In this document: positions 17,644 through 25,239 of the stretch, in pieces
Position numbering within the stretch: the stretch's first letter is position 1
Layout of the letters: each line of letters starts with the position of its first letter
Source: Pirellulaceae bacterium
Lineage (GTDB): Bacteria; Planctomycetota; Planctomycetia; Pirellulales; Pirellulaceae
NCBI GenBank assembly: GCA_022448645.1
Contig: JAKVBZ010000051.1
Span: forward strand, 1 to 36,666
DNA: 36,666 nt
Direction of reading: 5' to 3'
The notes under the pieces: model-generated
Seen by the model: only the letters and a program-made list of their open reading frames with translations
Database searches by the model: none
What the model was told of the DNA's origin: nothing
Position numbers and translations under genes: made by a program

Positions 17644-18690
17644 ATGGCCGAACTTCCGCGATACCTCCCATCCCGGTCGTACACCTGGAATTACGAAAAC
17701 GCTCCAGATTGCGTGGAGCGTGAACAGCCGGAAGTCCCCGGCGAGTGGAATTTTTGTGGCTTGCCAGTAAATTCCCCATTGGGAATCGCGGCAGGACCGC
17801 TGCTTAACGGGCAATGGTGCCTGTACTATGGCAGTCTCGGTTTCGACGTCGTGACTTATAAAACCGTGCGCAGTCGCGCACGTGCCTGTTATGATTTGCC
17901 CAATCTGCAGCCTGTAGACTGCACCCCTCTGCATGGCGACGAACCACCTATCCTCGCCAGTGACACCATGCAGGGAAGCTGGGCAATCTCTTTTGGCATG
18001 CCATCCCAACCGCCAGACGTCTGGCGTGAAGACATCGAATCGACTCGTAAGAAATTGGCCAAAGGTAAACTACTGTCGGTGTCGGTTGTCGGTACCACTC
18101 AAGACGGCTGGTCGATCGCCGACTTGGCAAACGACTATGCACAATGCGCCAATTGGGCTGTGCAAAGCGGAGCAGATTGCGTGGAACTGAATCTTTCCTG
18201 TCCCAACGTGACGGCATGTGAGGGTCAGTTATTTCAGCGTCCCGCAGACGCAGCGTTGGTAGCCGCGGCCACGCGCGATGTCATCGGTTCGACACCTTTG
18301 CTGGCCAAGATAGGTTTCGTGAAACATGAGGAAGATGCCGCCTCGCTGATTGATGCGTTGTCCAATTCCGTCGATTGCTTCGCGACTCCCAATTGCGTTC
18401 CAGCTAAGATCGTAGACCACACTGGCCACCCGCAATTTGGAGGCCAAGTGAGAGGTATCGGTGGGAACGCGATTCAACAGGCGTCGTTGGCAATTGTCGA
18501 AATGTTTGCAGATATCATTCGACGACAAGGATCTCAGATCACGCTCGTCGGCATTGGAGGTATTTCGTCCGCCGAACACGTACAGCGACATCTATCGGCT
18601 GGCGCTCATGCTGTCCATATGGCTACAGCCGCCATGGTCGAACCGGACATTGCCATTCGCCTAAGAAGAGAGCTGGCGGCCCAGTCGTAG
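17644..18690 (+). CDS. Dihydroorotate dehydrogenase-like FMN flavoprotein (class 1-type)
   Basis: A 348-residue TIM-barrel protein of the dihydroorotate/dihydropyrimidine dehydrogenase superfamily. Seen: the N-terminal FCGLPVNSPLGIAAGPL segment, VELNLSCPNV with Cys186 where class 1 enzymes have their catalytic base (class 2 have Ser), LLAKIGFVK with the FMN/substrate Lys, and the phosphate-binding end LVGIGGISSAEHV...GAHAVHMATA. It therefore resembles soluble class 1 enzymes and lacks a membrane helix. Whether orotate is the substrate is unclear: no other pyrimidine genes are nearby, and it is followed after 19 bp by an uncharacterised gene on the same strand, suggesting an operon with a different role. 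Several planctomycetes carry such paralogues. Confidence 0.85.
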   Translation: MAELPRYLPSRSYTWNYENAPDCVEREQPEVPGEWNFCGLPVNSPLGIAAGPLLNGQWCLYYGSLGFDVVTYKTVRSRARACYDLPNLQPVDCTPLHGDEPPILASDTMQGSWAISFGMPSQPPDVWREDIESTRKKLAKGKLLSVSVVGTTQDGWSIADLANDYAQCANWAVQSGADCVELNLSCPNVTACEGQLFQRPADAALVAAATRDVIGSTPLLAKIGFVKHEEDAASLIDALSNSVDCFATPNCVPAKIVDHTGHPQFGGQVRGIGGNAIQQASLAIVEMFADIIRRQGSQITLVGIGGISSAEHVQRHLSAGAHAVHMATAAMVEPDIAIRLRRELAAQS

Positions 18691-18709
18691 TCAAGCAGGA
18701 TACGCCATC

Positions 18710-19915
18710 ATGAGTGAACCACGCAAACGAGTCGCCGCGATCATCACTCAGTTCTTCGAGGGTTCTCACGCAGACGTGATCGTGCCCAAATTCCTCATGG
18801 GATTTCCAACCGACGATGGTTTGCTGCCACCACGCGTAGAATTAGCTTCGATGTACCTCGACCAGATTTTCCCCGAGGACATTGGCCTCGACGTCGCCAA
18901 ACAACACGACGTGCCAGTCTTTCCCAGCATTGTTCGTGCGCTCACCTTGGATGGCAGCGACCTGGCTGTCGACGGAGTACTCTTGATCGGCGAGCATGGC
19001 GACTACGCTTGGAACGAGAGGCAACAGAAACTGTACCCGCGAAAATATTTTATGGAACAGATATGCGGCGTGATGGCAAACAGCGGGCGAGTGGCCCCTA
19101 TCTTTAATGACAAGCATTTATCCACCAACTGGTACGACGCTAAGTGGATGTACGACCGTGCGGCTCAGTTGGGAATTCCCTTAATGGCCGGTTCTTCCCA
19201 GCCCGTCACATGGCGCAGACCCTGGTTAGAACACGAACTGGACACCCCGATTGACGAAGCGGTTGCGGTCGGTTTTTCGGGAGTTGAGATTTACGGTTTT
19301 CATGTCTTGGAAGTTTTGCAGTGCATGGTGGAACGTCGTCAGGGCGCAGAAACCGGTGTATCGGCGGTAACTTGCCTGCGCGGAGACGCTGTCTGGCAAG
19401 CAGCCACGAACGGCCAGTGGTCACGACATTTGGCCGAAGCAGCTTGTGCGACGATTCAAGATAAGCCCGAAGGCGAAATCGAGGCCCATTGCCCGGATCC
19501 AGTGGCTATCCTGGTCGAATACCGAGACGGGTTTCGAGGAACTGCACTACTTTTCGATCAATATGTCCAAAGCCTGGCGTATGCCGCACGCGTTAAAGGA
19601 CAGACCACTGCTGCCGAATTCTGCTCTCAAGGCCATGGCTATGAGTACACCAAAGGCCCTTATGCCCATTTTTCATACCTTTCACTCAACGTGGAAGAGA
19701 TGTTTATGACGGGGACACCCAGTTATCCGGTCGAGCGAACACTCTTGACGACAGGTGTATTAGAAGCAGCCATGACATCACTTACCGAAAACTCTCGACG
19801 GGTCGAAACGCCGTGGCTCGACGTGGCCTACCGTTCGTATGGCTCGGTGCCGTTTCGTCCCATTGAGCCTCAGCCTGTGGGAGCTTGCCTCGCCCCCTGG
19901 CCACCAGGTGGATAG
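18710..19915 (+). CDS. Conserved protein of unknown function
   Basis: A 401-residue soluble protein without signal peptide or membrane segment. I recall similar sequences in Planctomycetes and related phyla annotated only as hypothetical; this is memory, not a search. Conserved-looking blocks are LPPRVELASMYLDQ, VDGVLLIGEHGDYAWNE, FNDKHLSTNWYDAKWMYDRA and IPLMAGSSQPVTWRRP. The alternation of hydrophobic strands with these blocks hints at a Rossmann or Gfo/Idh-like oxidoreductase core, but I see no clear GxGxxG. His and Asp residues in GEHGDY and NDKHLS could be catalytic or metal-binding. It lies 19 bp after the dihydroorotate-dehydrogenase-like gene, so the two probably share a pathway. Confidence 0.8.
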   Translation: MSEPRKRVAAIITQFFEGSHADVIVPKFLMGFPTDDGLLPPRVELASMYLDQIFPEDIGLDVAKQHDVPVFPSIVRALTLDGSDLAVDGVLLIGEHGDYAWNERQQKLYPRKYFMEQICGVMANSGRVAPIFNDKHLSTNWYDAKWMYDRAAQLGIPLMAGSSQPVTWRRPWLEHELDTPIDEAVAVGFSGVEIYGFHVLEVLQCMVERRQGAETGVSAVTCLRGDAVWQAATNGQWSRHLAEAACATIQDKPEGEIEAHCPDPVAILVEYRDGFRGTALLFDQYVQSLAYAARVKGQTTAAEFCSQGHGYEYTKGPYAHFSYLSLNVEEMFMTGTPSYPVERTLLTTGVLEAAMTSLTENSRRVETPWLDVAYRSYGSVPFRPIEPQPVGACLAPWPPGG

Positions 19916-20152
19916 TTGCTCGTTGCTGGATGCTCGCTAACATCCTCAGCAAAAGGCTTGCCCATGCTCTTAAGTAATTGAGTAACGGCAGAGCTCAAGC
20001 ACTCGGGCATGCCAATGATCAAACGCTCCAGGACCGCTAGTGCTACAACACTTTGCTTTAGGGCATGAGAATATTTAAACGCATTCCGTGGCGCTCTGTA
20101 CCACTGCTCGTTGGTCCAGCAGTAACAAGACCGAATCAACGTCCACTAAGGA

Positions 20153-21391
20153 CTAACGCTCTGTCGCCCAAACCTGGACAAGTTCTACGAGGAGTTCGGC
20201 CGCTTGTACCATTTCTTCCAGGCAACACCATTCCAGCGGCGAGTGCGGATTATGTTCACCGGTCGACAGATTTGGAGTGGGCAAACCTAGCTCCGTGAGT
20301 TGTGAACCGTCGGTTCCACCACGGACGCTGGTAAGTCGACAAGTACGATCTAATCGTTCATGCGCCTGCTGGGCGTACGCCACTGCGCGAGGCTCACACT
20401 CCAGTCCTTCTCGCATATTGCGATATTGTTTCTTCACATCCACGTCGACCGACGTCCCTGCAAAAGAAGCTTCCACTTGTCGAGCCAAATGGTGCAACCG
20501 GCCTGCTTGTTCTTCCAAGCCTGTCGTCTCAAAGTCGCGCAACAGGACCTTCAACGTGACCTCTGCTACTCCCCCTTCGACGACGTAGGGGTGCATAAAT
20601 CCAAGCTTCCCATCTGTGGTTTCCGGAGCCAGTGTATTTCGCGGTAATTCGTCGACGAATTGGCCTGCTGCGCGAATAGCGTTAACCATTCGATCTTTGG
20701 CAATCGAGGGGTGGATATTGATCCCTCTGAACGTAATCGTTGCCAAGTCGGCCGAGAATGTTTCGATATCAATCTCGTTCGCTCCCTGACCATCTAAAGT
20801 GTAGGCTACGGCAGCGTTCAGTTTTTCCAGGTCGACGTGCGCAATCCCCTTGCCGATTTCTTCGTCACACGTGAAAAGAATTCGAATCGGACCGTGTGGA
20901 ATCTCTGGGTGTTCAACTAAGTAAGTCACACACTCCATGATGACCGCAATCCCCGCCTTGTCGTCGGCTCCCAGCAAGGTGGTTCCATCCGTAGTAATCA
21001 ACGTTTGACCATGTAAAGCGTTTAGTTCCGGATTATCCTTCACACGAATGACACGTGACGTGTCCCCAGGTAACAGCAAATCACCTCCAGAATAATTACG
21101 AACGATCTGCGGACGAATATTGTCTCCCGCCGATTCTGGTGAAGTATCGAGATGTGCGTTCAATGCAATCACCGGAACGTCAAAATCGACATTGCTACGC
21201 AATGTGGCCCACACTAACCCATGCTCGTCCTGTTGCACATCAATAAGATCCAACTGCTGCAAAGAATCGGTAAGAATCCTTCCTAACTCCCACTGTCCAG
21301 CCGAACTGGGATAACAATCGGAATCCTCGACAGCCGTGGTATCTACGGCAACATAGCTGAGAAAACGTTCCAAAAGACGATCGGGATTCAT
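20153..21391 (-). CDS. pepT: Peptidase T (aminotripeptidase)
   Basis: A 412-residue M20B metallopeptidase, close to the roughly 408 residues of E. coli PepT. Di-zinc site elements are visible: His80 and Asp82 in ALNAHLDT, bridging Asp143 in LLGADDKAG, catalytic Glu177 and Glu178 in FTCDEEIG, and the C-terminal His in NLSTGEHNPHSPLEW. The substrate-recognition segment RGGTDGSQLTELGLPTPN is intact. It removes the N-terminal residue from tripeptides in the cytoplasm. It converges with the unknown 401-residue gene and is not in an evident operon. The 237-bp gap downstream holds nothing I can identify. Confidence 0.96.
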   Translation of the reverse strand: MNPDRLLERFLSYVAVDTTAVEDSDCYPSSAGQWELGRILTDSLQQLDLIDVQQDEHGLVWATLRSNVDFDVPVIALNAHLDTSPESAGDNIRPQIVRNYSGGDLLLPGDTSRVIRVKDNPELNALHGQTLITTDGTTLLGADDKAGIAVIMECVTYLVEHPEIPHGPIRILFTCDEEIGKGIAHVDLEKLNAAVAYTLDGQGANEIDIETFSADLATITFRGINIHPSIAKDRMVNAIRAAGQFVDELPRNTLAPETTDGKLGFMHPYVVEGGVAEVTLKVLLRDFETTGLEEQAGRLHHLARQVEASFAGTSVDVDVKKQYRNMREGLECEPRAVAYAQQAHERLDRTCRLTSVRGGTDGSQLTELGLPTPNLSTGEHNPHSPLEWCCLEEMVQAAELLVELVQVWATER

Positions 21392-21759
21392 CGAGACTAC
21401 TCCGGGGGCATTGGGCCAATGATTTTTTTGCAGGCAGTTTATGGAAAAAGAATTGTAGTTATAACGGTTGGTCAGTGCGAGCCAGATCGGCGATAGCAGA
21501 GGGTGGGATCGTGAACAAATGCTTCACGGCATTGGCTACCGGCCGAACATGATCTGTCCTGTGGGGTCAGCCAGCAGTGCGTCCCAACTCGCCACCACAT
21601 GAGTAGCGGTAGTGCGCAAGGCTTTCAGTTTTTGACAAATCATCCAGCGCAAAGATTCCCACCCTACCGTTAGACTCACGTCACCGAAGGCAGAGAACTT
21701 CACTGGACATTGGTTCGCGTCTTAGCCTGGTAACGCGCCGGTAGCGGGCAGGGAGAATG
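21392..21759. other. Intergenic region with a possible short ORF
   Basis: This 368-bp stretch lies between pepT (start) and the PEP-CTERM protease-like gene (end), both on minus. The only possible content is the short minus-strand frame described at 21536-21703. No RNA, repeat or clear promoter is seen. Confidence 0.4.
21536..21703 (-). other. Possible short ORF or coding remnant, 55 residues
   Basis: A GTG-started frame of 55 codons on the minus strand reads like protein (FGDVSLTVGWESLRWMI, then ALRTTATHVVASWDALL, ending GQIMFGR) and has a natural amino-acid mix. No ATG or clear ribosome-binding site is present and I do not recognise the family. It could be a gene remnant or chance. Confidence 0.2.
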
Positions 21760-22830
21760 TCACACAAGACGCCAGGCAGCGCGTGAGAATAGAAGGAGCA
21801 AGCACATGCCAGCCATAACGCTGAGTGAGGCCGGTTCTGGGACGACCGTCGTCAAGTTAGCGTCAATGTACTGTTGGATCTCAGGGACGTAATTTCCTGT
21901 GTATGTGTAGGCAGAAAAATCTCGCAAAGTTTCACCTATTCCAGGGTCAATGTCGACTTCACCCACCAACCATGCGGTTCCAACAATCTCCAAATTACCG
22001 CCGTTCACCGTAAACAGAGGACTCCCGGAATCTCCAATATTAAGCTTCGCTTCATACGTGTCGACGATAAATCCCGCATCGCCAGGCAGATTGTCAACGA
22101 GCCACACAGTATCCCCTACGTTCCCACCAACTGGTAATGGATCTACGTTAGGAAAATAATCTTCGACGCGATTTTCACCCACCGCCTGATTCGTCAACTT
22201 GCTGGTGCCATATCCAGTATTGGTGGGACTGACACCAGACATATAGACAAACTCATCTTCGATTGTCGAGCTGAAATTGGCAGTCGTAACAGGAGTCTGC
22301 CACCAGGAATAGGTTGCAATGTAACTAGGTACCGCAAAATCCAAATGCCCTATCCACAGGTCGGAAGTACCGATTTGCTGTCCACCCACCACGGTTCGTA
22401 TGACAGGAGTCGATCCAGGATCGTTGTTAGGATAGAAGAATATCTGCTGAGCATTCGGGGCGTGATAGTGTTCTGCGCTCAGGAAAATGTTCTCATCGAT
22501 CAGCGTTGACCAATGCCCACCCCCTTCGATAGATCCGGACAATGCTCGACCTACACCTGACAAATCAAACCCGGCAGCAACAAATGACGAATCATTTGCG
22601 AAACGATCGTTCGTTGCAGGAGAAAACATTTCAATTTCAATTGCTCCTCGTAGCAACCCCGTCGACAGCAAAATCATTAGAAAGACTGCTATCGCGAACA
22701 CCAAAGAGATCGAGCGTAGCGCGACGGTGACAGTTGAAACCAGGGTAACGCAGCACGGCGCACGATGCGAACATCGCGATTTTGTAGAGATGGTCATGAT
22801 CGGTGAGGTCACGAGCGTTTTCTCCATCAC
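21760..22830 (-). CDS. PEP-CTERM trypsin-fold serine protease-like protein
   Basis: A 356-residue exported protein. The hydrophobic export segment (about 38-62) follows an unusually long basic n-region, so a downstream start such as codon 12 (22797) is possible. The body looks like a chymotrypsin-fold domain: His121 in LSAEHYH at the TAAHC position, Asp157 in SDLWIGHL and Ser268 in the hallmark GDSGSP. The C-terminus is a PEP-CTERM signal: VVPEPASLSVMAGMCLLLLFSR then a basic end. Such tails direct exosortase-dependent processing and envelope or exopolysaccharide association. The family is divergent, so actual peptidase activity is an inference from the triad geometry. The gene stands alone, 362 bp downstream of no obvious partner. 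Confidence 0.85.
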   Translation of the reverse strand: MMEKTLVTSPIMTISTKSRCSHRAPCCVTLVSTVTVALRSISLVFAIAVFLMILLSTGLLRGAIEIEMFSPATNDRFANDSSFVAAGFDLSGVGRALSGSIEGGGHWSTLIDENIFLSAEHYHAPNAQQIFFYPNNDPGSTPVIRTVVGGQQIGTSDLWIGHLDFAVPSYIATYSWWQTPVTTANFSSTIEDEFVYMSGVSPTNTGYGTSKLTNQAVGENRVEDYFPNVDPLPVGGNVGDTVWLVDNLPGDAGFIVDTYEAKLNIGDSGSPLFTVNGGNLEIVGTAWLVGEVDIDPGIGETLRDFSAYTYTGNYVPEIQQYIDANLTTVVPEPASLSVMAGMCLLLLFSRAAWRLV

Positions 22831-23228
22831 GTTGCAGTTCAGGGCAACGTTGTGAATTATTTACGATGCATGCGTTCGAGCGTCGTGGTGGTCAGCCGCA
22901 AGACCGCAGATTCTGCTCACTTGGCAAAATGTTGTAGGGCTTGGATCCCATTTACGGTATAGCATTATCCCAAGTAACCAGTTCCATTGATTCATTGTAG
23001 TGAGGATGACGCAGTTTTTAAAAAAAACGCGGACGCCCGCAAACAACGAATCCCCAATAACTTATGGCAGCACCAAGCTTTACGCCGATCTATAGCGAGG
23101 TATTATTAAATCGCCCCAATTAGGACAATGGGAAAATAAGTCACCAGCCAGTCCAACGGGGACAGCACGGCTGCCAAGTGGAATCCGTAACGGCGGATCC
23201 AACGCTCCTCGCTCAAAAACCCTGGGCA
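22831..23228. other. Intergenic region upstream of the protease-like gene
   Basis: This 398-bp stretch lies between the MFS gene (end) and the PEP-CTERM gene (start), both on minus. It contains an A-run (23019-23027) but no terminator hairpin, RNA gene or coding remnant that I can support. Confidence 0.4.
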
Positions 23229-24749
23229 TCAGTCGTCTAAGGACGTAGAACTGGTATCTGGAGCGAACCAAATAACGACCAATCCAGCCACATAGATCAG
23301 ACCCGTAATTTTCCCGACCGTGGCGTATTCCCCCTGAAACATTTGCTTAAGGGCCACGGCAGACAACAGCACCCCAAACGCAGTCAGGATTCGGCCCCAG
23401 TTGAAACTGACGCCAGCTCCGGTTGCTCGAACACGAGTCGGAAACAGTTCTGGCAGACAAAGCGGAAGCCAGCCGAAGAAGAACCCGCTAAAGAAACCGA
23501 GTCCAAAAGTCCAACCAAGGAATTCGGTGATCTTCAGATCCCTTTCAAACATGCTGATAGTAAACAAGACACGACTGTCGACAGGATTGTCGACGCGAAA
23601 GAGAAATTGCGTACAAATCAAAGCACCTATGCACAAAAGACAATAGGTCCGTTTGCGTCCTAAAAACACCGCCAAGGCTCCACCGAGTAAACTACTGACG
23701 GATCCTGGTAACGACCTGGCCACAACGGTCATGGACTTGAGAATGGGGTCCGGTTTAGAAGCGGGTTTAGATACCGTTGTGCCTTCTTCACCTTCTGCTT
23801 GGTCTTTGTCATCTAACGTAGTCTGCTTAGCAGTGTCGCCAACTTCACTGGCCCACGCGGTAGCCCAATTGCTCACACCCCAGCCACCAAACAATGGGAT
23901 GGTTCCTAACAAAATACCAATCAAAGTGATTTGCAGGATCGGCGGCTTGAAAATTTCACCCAGTCCTACTTTTCCTGGTTTTTCACTCTTCGAGGATTCA
24001 CCTCGCTGGACGGCAAGCCAGCTTGGAGATTCGGGCACAAACAAAAACGAGATCGCACCAAGTACAATGGCATAACCTCCCACCAACAAGGTCCAGCGCC
24101 AATCGCTACTAGTAACTTGATGTCCCAAAACGGTATACAGGGCGAAGATTAAAATTCCAACGTTCGCCGCAGTCCCCATGACGCCAGCCACAACGGGACG
24201 AGACACCGTAGCCCATGCTTCGGATAGAAGTGCAATGCCATTTGGCCACATCCCACCAATGCCCATGCAGGTGACAAAACGGAGCAACAATAATTGAGTC
24301 GGACTCTGAGCGTAGCTAGATATCAGCGAGAACACGGAATAACACAGAATACTGAATGCCATCGCTCTCGCGCGACCGAATGCATCGCCAACATAGCCAA
24401 ACACATACCCTCCCGTGGCAGCCCCGAATAAGAACGCACACGTGAACCAACCGAACCACTGACCAAGAATCGCCTCCCTGGCCTTCGCACGTTCACCTGC
24501 TTCCAGAGTGCCACTAGCGTTGGCATCGTATTCCTCCATAATCTCTGGGTCGACATTATCTGCAGAAGATTTTTCGGCGATTCCCGCCTCAGCAAAGTCA
24601 CTCTGCATCAAATCGGCCGTGGCAACACGCATGACGATGCCGTTAATCGACATGTGAACGCCAGAATACGCCCATCCGAGAAAGGCCACGACCAGAATGA
24701 TATATCTTCCACTAACAGAAATCGTTGACGGCGTTTCAGTGCTTGACAT
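23229..24749 (-). CDS. MFS transporter (sugar-porter-like) with EF-hand-like loop
   Basis: A 506-residue major facilitator superfamily permease. TM1 (about 13-32) is followed by a roughly 60-residue external loop, then TM2 with the signature GYVFGYVGDAFGRARA (motif A, GxxxDxxGRR type). RFVTCMGIGGMWPNG is in TM4 and FVPESPSWL closes the first half, as in sugar/organic-acid porters. The second half has a charged insert (about 310-335, DDKDQAEGEEG). About 12 membrane helices are visible. The external loop contains DANASGTLEAGE at residues 75-86, a perfect EF-hand calcium-loop pattern. Substrate unknown, perhaps a sugar or uronate given the surrounding hydrolases. An AGGAAG ribosome-binding site lies just before the ATG. 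Confidence 0.92.
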   Translation of the reverse strand: MSSTETPSTISVSGRYIILVVAFLGWAYSGVHMSINGIVMRVATADLMQSDFAEAGIAEKSSADNVDPEIMEEYDANASGTLEAGERAKAREAILGQWFGWFTCAFLFGAATGGYVFGYVGDAFGRARAMAFSILCYSVFSLISSYAQSPTQLLLLRFVTCMGIGGMWPNGIALLSEAWATVSRPVVAGVMGTAANVGILIFALYTVLGHQVTSSDWRWTLLVGGYAIVLGAISFLFVPESPSWLAVQRGESSKSEKPGKVGLGEIFKPPILQITLIGILLGTIPLFGGWGVSNWATAWASEVGDTAKQTTLDDKDQAEGEEGTTVSKPASKPDPILKSMTVVARSLPGSVSSLLGGALAVFLGRKRTYCLLCIGALICTQFLFRVDNPVDSRVLFTISMFERDLKITEFLGWTFGLGFFSGFFFGWLPLCLPELFPTRVRATGAGVSFNWGRILTAFGVLLSAVALKQMFQGEYATVGKITGLIYVAGLVVIWFAPDTSSTSLDD

Positions 24750-25239
24750 GGCTTCCTTTTTTTTTGCCTGGAAGAGCCAATTTATGACCCTCGTGAAACG
24801 AATGATTCAAGTTATAATTTTGAGTTGTCCGAATTGATCGGAGATGCATTCGATTACAAAGATCATAACGCAGATCCCTCTATTTGCCACTAGGTGGTGG
24901 TCAACTATTCGCCGGTACATGAATATTTGGAAGCACGCAAGGTTGAAAAGAGTCACCATCACAATTTGACTCCTGGCAATTCTATTAGATACTGATTCAC
25001 TACTGTTTAGCGCCATTCCTAAAGTCCCTAACGTTCCGTTTGGTGTTGGCTGGCAATACTTGGTTCCCCGGGATTGAGTGAGGATCCAGCATTACAAGCA
25101 CAGGCTTTGACGCCACATAGTTTTTAGCGGGCCAGAAAGACACCTTTTATCAACAACTCCCTGTCGCCTGCGACTCCACGGTGTTCTATTGCAGTATGGT
25201 TGACGTGCACACGCTTCTCATGAAATTAATAGGACGACA
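24750..25239. other. Divergent intergenic region
   Basis: This 490-bp stretch separates the MFS gene and the SUMF1/PQQ gene and must hold promoters for both. TATAAT occurs at 24813-24818 without a matching -35 box. AGGA at 25231-25234 is a likely ribosome-binding site for the plus-strand gene. No RNA or coding remnant found. Confidence 0.4.
24752..24757 (-). promoter_or_regulatory. Shine-Dalgarno site of the MFS gene
   Basis: AGGAAG on the minus strand ends two bases before the ATG (core AGGA at 4-base spacing). It fixes this start. A run of A residues lies directly upstream on the minus strand. Confidence 0.6.

Noticed and set aside
19870..20139. 89-residue minus-strand ORF in the gap before pepT
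   Set aside because: It overlaps the end of the 401-residue gene, lacks a ribosome-binding site and resembles no family I know. It cannot be excluded as a small gene but support is too weak.
24813..24818. Exact TATAAT hexamer as a -10 promoter box
   Set aside because: No acceptable -35 box at 16-18 bp and over 400 bp from the plus-strand gene.
24807..25016. 69-residue minus-strand ORF in the divergent region upstream of the MFS gene
   Set aside because: No signal peptide, motif or ribosome-binding site; it lies where promoters are expected.
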